From positions 1 to 34,278 of the forward strand of contig NEUS01000034.1 of the NCBI GenBank assembly GCA_002288455.1: a stretch of 34,278 nt of DNA. Direction: 5' to 3'. The position numbers were made by a program, and so were the translations under genes. Source of the stretch: Opitutia bacterium Tous-C1TDCM (GTDB taxonomy: Bacteria > Verrucomicrobiota > Verrucomicrobiia > Opitutales > Opitutaceae). Shown piece after piece: positions 32,439 to 34,278 of the stretch; positions within the stretch are counted from its first letter, which is position 1; each line of letters opens with the position of its first letter. The notes under the pieces were generated by a model. It was given only the letters and a program-made list of their open reading frames with translations. It was not told where the DNA came from and did no database searches.

Positions 32439-34097
32439 ATGATTCCGCTCGCCCATTCCCGCCGCCAGTTCCTGCAGTTCACCGGGGCGGCGGCCGTGGT
32501 GGCGGCGGGGCATCGGCTGGTGCCCGCGTGGTTCAATGCCCAGGCAGCCGCGCCGGCGGCGAAAGCGCTCTCGCTGCTGGGCAACCTCGATTTCGGGGCG
32601 GTGGCGATTTCGCATGCGGATGCCCTGACGGTGCCGGCCGGTTTCAAGGCGGAGGTCCTGCTGCGGCGCGGCGACGTGCTGAACCCGCAGGGCGAACGCT
32701 ACGGCGACCACAACGATTACCTGACGTGGCTGCCGCGGGACGAGCGGACGGCGTGGCTGTGGTGCAACCACGAGAACGTGCAGCTCGAACTGTTCGAAGG
32801 CGGCTGGGACGGGCGGTGGACGGAGGCGCGGGCGGCGGAGTTCCTGCGGATGCAGGGCGGGTCGGCGATCCGGCTGGAGCGCGACGGGGCGGGGCGATGG
32901 CGGCCGGTGTTGCCGCATGCGGACAATTTCCGGGCGGACGGGTTGACGACGAAGATCGCGCTGGGCGGGCCGGCGGCGGGGACGTCCTGGGTGAAAGGCG
33001 CGCGCGAGGCGATCGGCACGACGAGCAATTGCGGCGGCGGGCTGACGCCGTGGGGCACGGTGTGCACGGCGGAGGAGAATTACCAGGAGACCTGGGGCGA
33101 TCCGGAAATGGGCGTCGCGCCTTCGCCGGCGGCGGGCTTCTTCCCGCGGCCGTCGGAGCATTACGGATACATCGTGGAGCTCGACCTCGCGACCCGCGCG
33201 GCGGTGAAGCACACGGCGCTCGGGCGCTTTGCCCACGAGAACGTGGCGTTCAACACGGCGCGGGACGGCCGCCTCGTGGCGTACATGGGCGACGACCGGA
33301 ACGGCGAGTGCCTGTACAAATTTGTCTCGGATGAAAAGTACGAGCCGGCGGCGGGCGCGGCGAACCGGCGCTTGCTGGAGCGGGGCACGCTGTTTGCGGC
33401 GGACACGGAGAAGGGGCGCTGGCTGCCGCTGGACCCGGCGCAGACGCCGGCGCTGGCGCGGGCGGGCTTCGACCGGGCGCGGGTCTGCGTGCACACGCGG
33501 GCGGCGGCGAAGCTGGCGGGGGCGACGCCGTTGGCGCGGCCGGAGGATGTGGAAGTGCATCCGCTGACGGGAGAGGTTTACGTGGCGCTGACGTCGTGGC
33601 AGCCGGGGAAAAACGAGGCGAAGCGGCCGGCGTATTTCAAGGAAGCGGCGGGGGCGATCGGGGCGTTGCGCGAGGCGGGCGGCGACGCGGGGGCGCGGGA
33701 ATTCGAATTCCGGATTTTTGTGCCGGGCGGGGCGGAGACGGGGTTGGCGTGGCCCGACAACCTCGCGTTCACGCCGGAGCAGCACCTGCTGGTCACGACC
33801 GATTTCAGCGTGAAGCCGCGGCCGGAGGCGGGCGGCACGCAGGCGGCGTTCGGCAACAATTTCCTCGTGGTGGTGCCGACCGCCGGGCCCGCGGCGGGGC
33901 AGGTGAAGCGGTTTGCGGTGGCGCCGCGGGGCGCGGAGTTCTGCTCGCCGACCCTGAGCCCGGACGGGGGCGAACTGTGGGTGAACGTGCAGCACCCGGG
34001 CGGGGACAGCACGGCGACGGAGTTGACGAGCCGTTGGCCGAACGGCGGCACGAGCATGCCGCGTTCGGCGTTGGTGGCGATCCGGCGGGAAACCTGA
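32439..34097 (+). CDS. Tat-exported PhoX-like alkaline phosphatase (DUF839)
   Basis: A 552-residue protein with a twin-arginine signal (HSRRQFLQFTGAAAVVAA). The DUF839 beta-propeller fold of PhoX follows, with DHNDYLTWLP, LWCNHENVQLELF, TSNCGGGLTPWGTVCTAEENYQ, GRFAHENVAF and YMGDDRNGECLYKF. In PhoX these loops bind iron and calcium in the active site and hydrolyse phosphate monoesters in the periplasm. The match to PhoX is by motif only; some DUF839 proteins are not phosphatases. The candidate Pho box upstream supports a phosphate-scavenging role. Confidence 0.88.
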   Translation: MIPLAHSRRQFLQFTGAAAVVAAGHRLVPAWFNAQAAAPAAKALSLLGNLDFGAVAISHADALTVPAGFKAEVLLRRGDVLNPQGERYGDHNDYLTWLPRDERTAWLWCNHENVQLELFEGGWDGRWTEARAAEFLRMQGGSAIRLERDGAGRWRPVLPHADNFRADGLTTKIALGGPAAGTSWVKGAREAIGTTSNCGGGLTPWGTVCTAEENYQETWGDPEMGVAPSPAAGFFPRPSEHYGYIVELDLATRAAVKHTALGRFAHENVAFNTARDGRLVAYMGDDRNGECLYKFVSDEKYEPAAGAANRRLLERGTLFAADTEKGRWLPLDPAQTPALARAGFDRARVCVHTRAAAKLAGATPLARPEDVEVHPLTGEVYVALTSWQPGKNEAKRPAYFKEAAGAIGALREAGGDAGAREFEFRIFVPGGAETGLAWPDNLAFTPEQHLLVTTDFSVKPRPEAGGTQAAFGNNFLVVVPTAGPAAGQVKRFAVAPRGAEFCSPTLSPDGGELWVNVQHPGGDSTATELTSRWPNGGTSMPRSALVAIRRET

Positions 34098-34144
34098 AGT
34101 CCGGGAGTTGAAGTGCAGGAAGGGGGACATCAGCGTCGGCGGCG

Positions 34145-34278
34145 ATGACCCTCCTGATGACGGAAGCGATGCGCTGGTTCGGACCGGCGGATACGGTGAC
34201 TTTGGCCGAGATCCGGCAGACGGGGGCGACGGGCGTGTATTCGGCGTTGCACGACATTCCGGCGGGAGAGGTCTGGCC
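34145..34278 (+). CDS. uxuA: mannonate dehydratase, N-terminal part (cut by window edge)
   Basis: An open frame of 44 codons reaches the right edge. [17 protein letters not shown], then [19 protein letters not shown], matches the start of UxuA, which dehydrates D-mannonate to 2-keto-3-deoxygluconate in hexuronate breakdown. ATG codons at 34145, 34157 and 34169 are in frame; the family usually begins a few residues before RWFGP, so 34157 is also likely. It lies 47 bp after the PhoX-like stop, with no clear terminator between. Confidence 0.88.
   Translation, partial: MTLLMTEAMRWFGPADTVTLAEIRQTGATGVYSALHDIPAGEVW

Overview
The window is a GC-rich chromosomal segment with dense protein coding on both strands. 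It suggests a member of the Verrucomicrobiota, probably an Opitutae-like lineage. The evidence is a secreted Planctomycete/Verrucomicrobia-type di-haem protein (PSCyt/PSD domains) next to a Tat-exported DUF1552 protein, weak or absent Shine-Dalgarno sequences before most genes, and intergenic heptad repeats of the kind seen in that phylum. The phylum is an inference from gene content; no rRNA gene is present.

Layout. 1-6.3 kb: the 3' end of a fabF-type ketosynthase, a hybrid histidine kinase, rpmB, a MidA-like methyltransferase, and a ctpA-like S41 protease overlapping tsaD by 4 bp. 6.3-10 kb: rpoN behind a soluble Ser/Thr kinase, an A-type Fe-S carrier with a promoter that may give a leaderless mRNA, and ubiE/menG. 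10-14.3 kb: an HU/IHF-like protein, hisS, cdd, a 34-residue C-terminal remnant of kbl, ogt and a dNTPase. 14.4-18.4 kb: the PSCyt/PSD protein and its DUF1552 partner. 18.7-22 kb: typA and a secreted beta-lactamase-fold hydrolase. 22-25.5 kb: a minus-strand phospholipid cluster (secreted esterase, PlsC, CdsA-like and YnbA-like CDP-alcohol phosphatidyltransferase). 25.5-26.6 kb: a 1.1-kb stretch without a convincing gene, which looks like a large structured RNA on the minus strand ending in a strong intrinsic terminator. 26.6-34.3 kb: a glycosyltransferase translationally coupled to a DUF3047 protein, hrpB, a GT-C-like membrane protein, a PhoX-like phosphatase with a candidate Pho box, and the start of uxuA.

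Two things stand out beyond ordinary genes. The first is the roughly 850-nt candidate RNA at 25551-26400. It has several perfect hairpins, GNRA-type tetraloops, an H-type pseudoknot and its own terminator, and it is preceded by an 11-bp motif present in three copies. It lacks the signature sequences I know for RNase P RNA, tmRNA, SRP RNA or self-splicing introns. The second is a family of inverted repeats built of about 7-nt units. They occupy five of the seven spacers between convergent genes and two spacers in the phospholipid cluster. The unit sequence differs from site to site while the architecture is kept.

Most gene functions are housekeeping (translation, tRNA modification, nucleotide metabolism, membrane lipids, regulation), with scattered accessory functions. 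No CRISPR array, insertion sequence, tRNA or rRNA gene was recognised.
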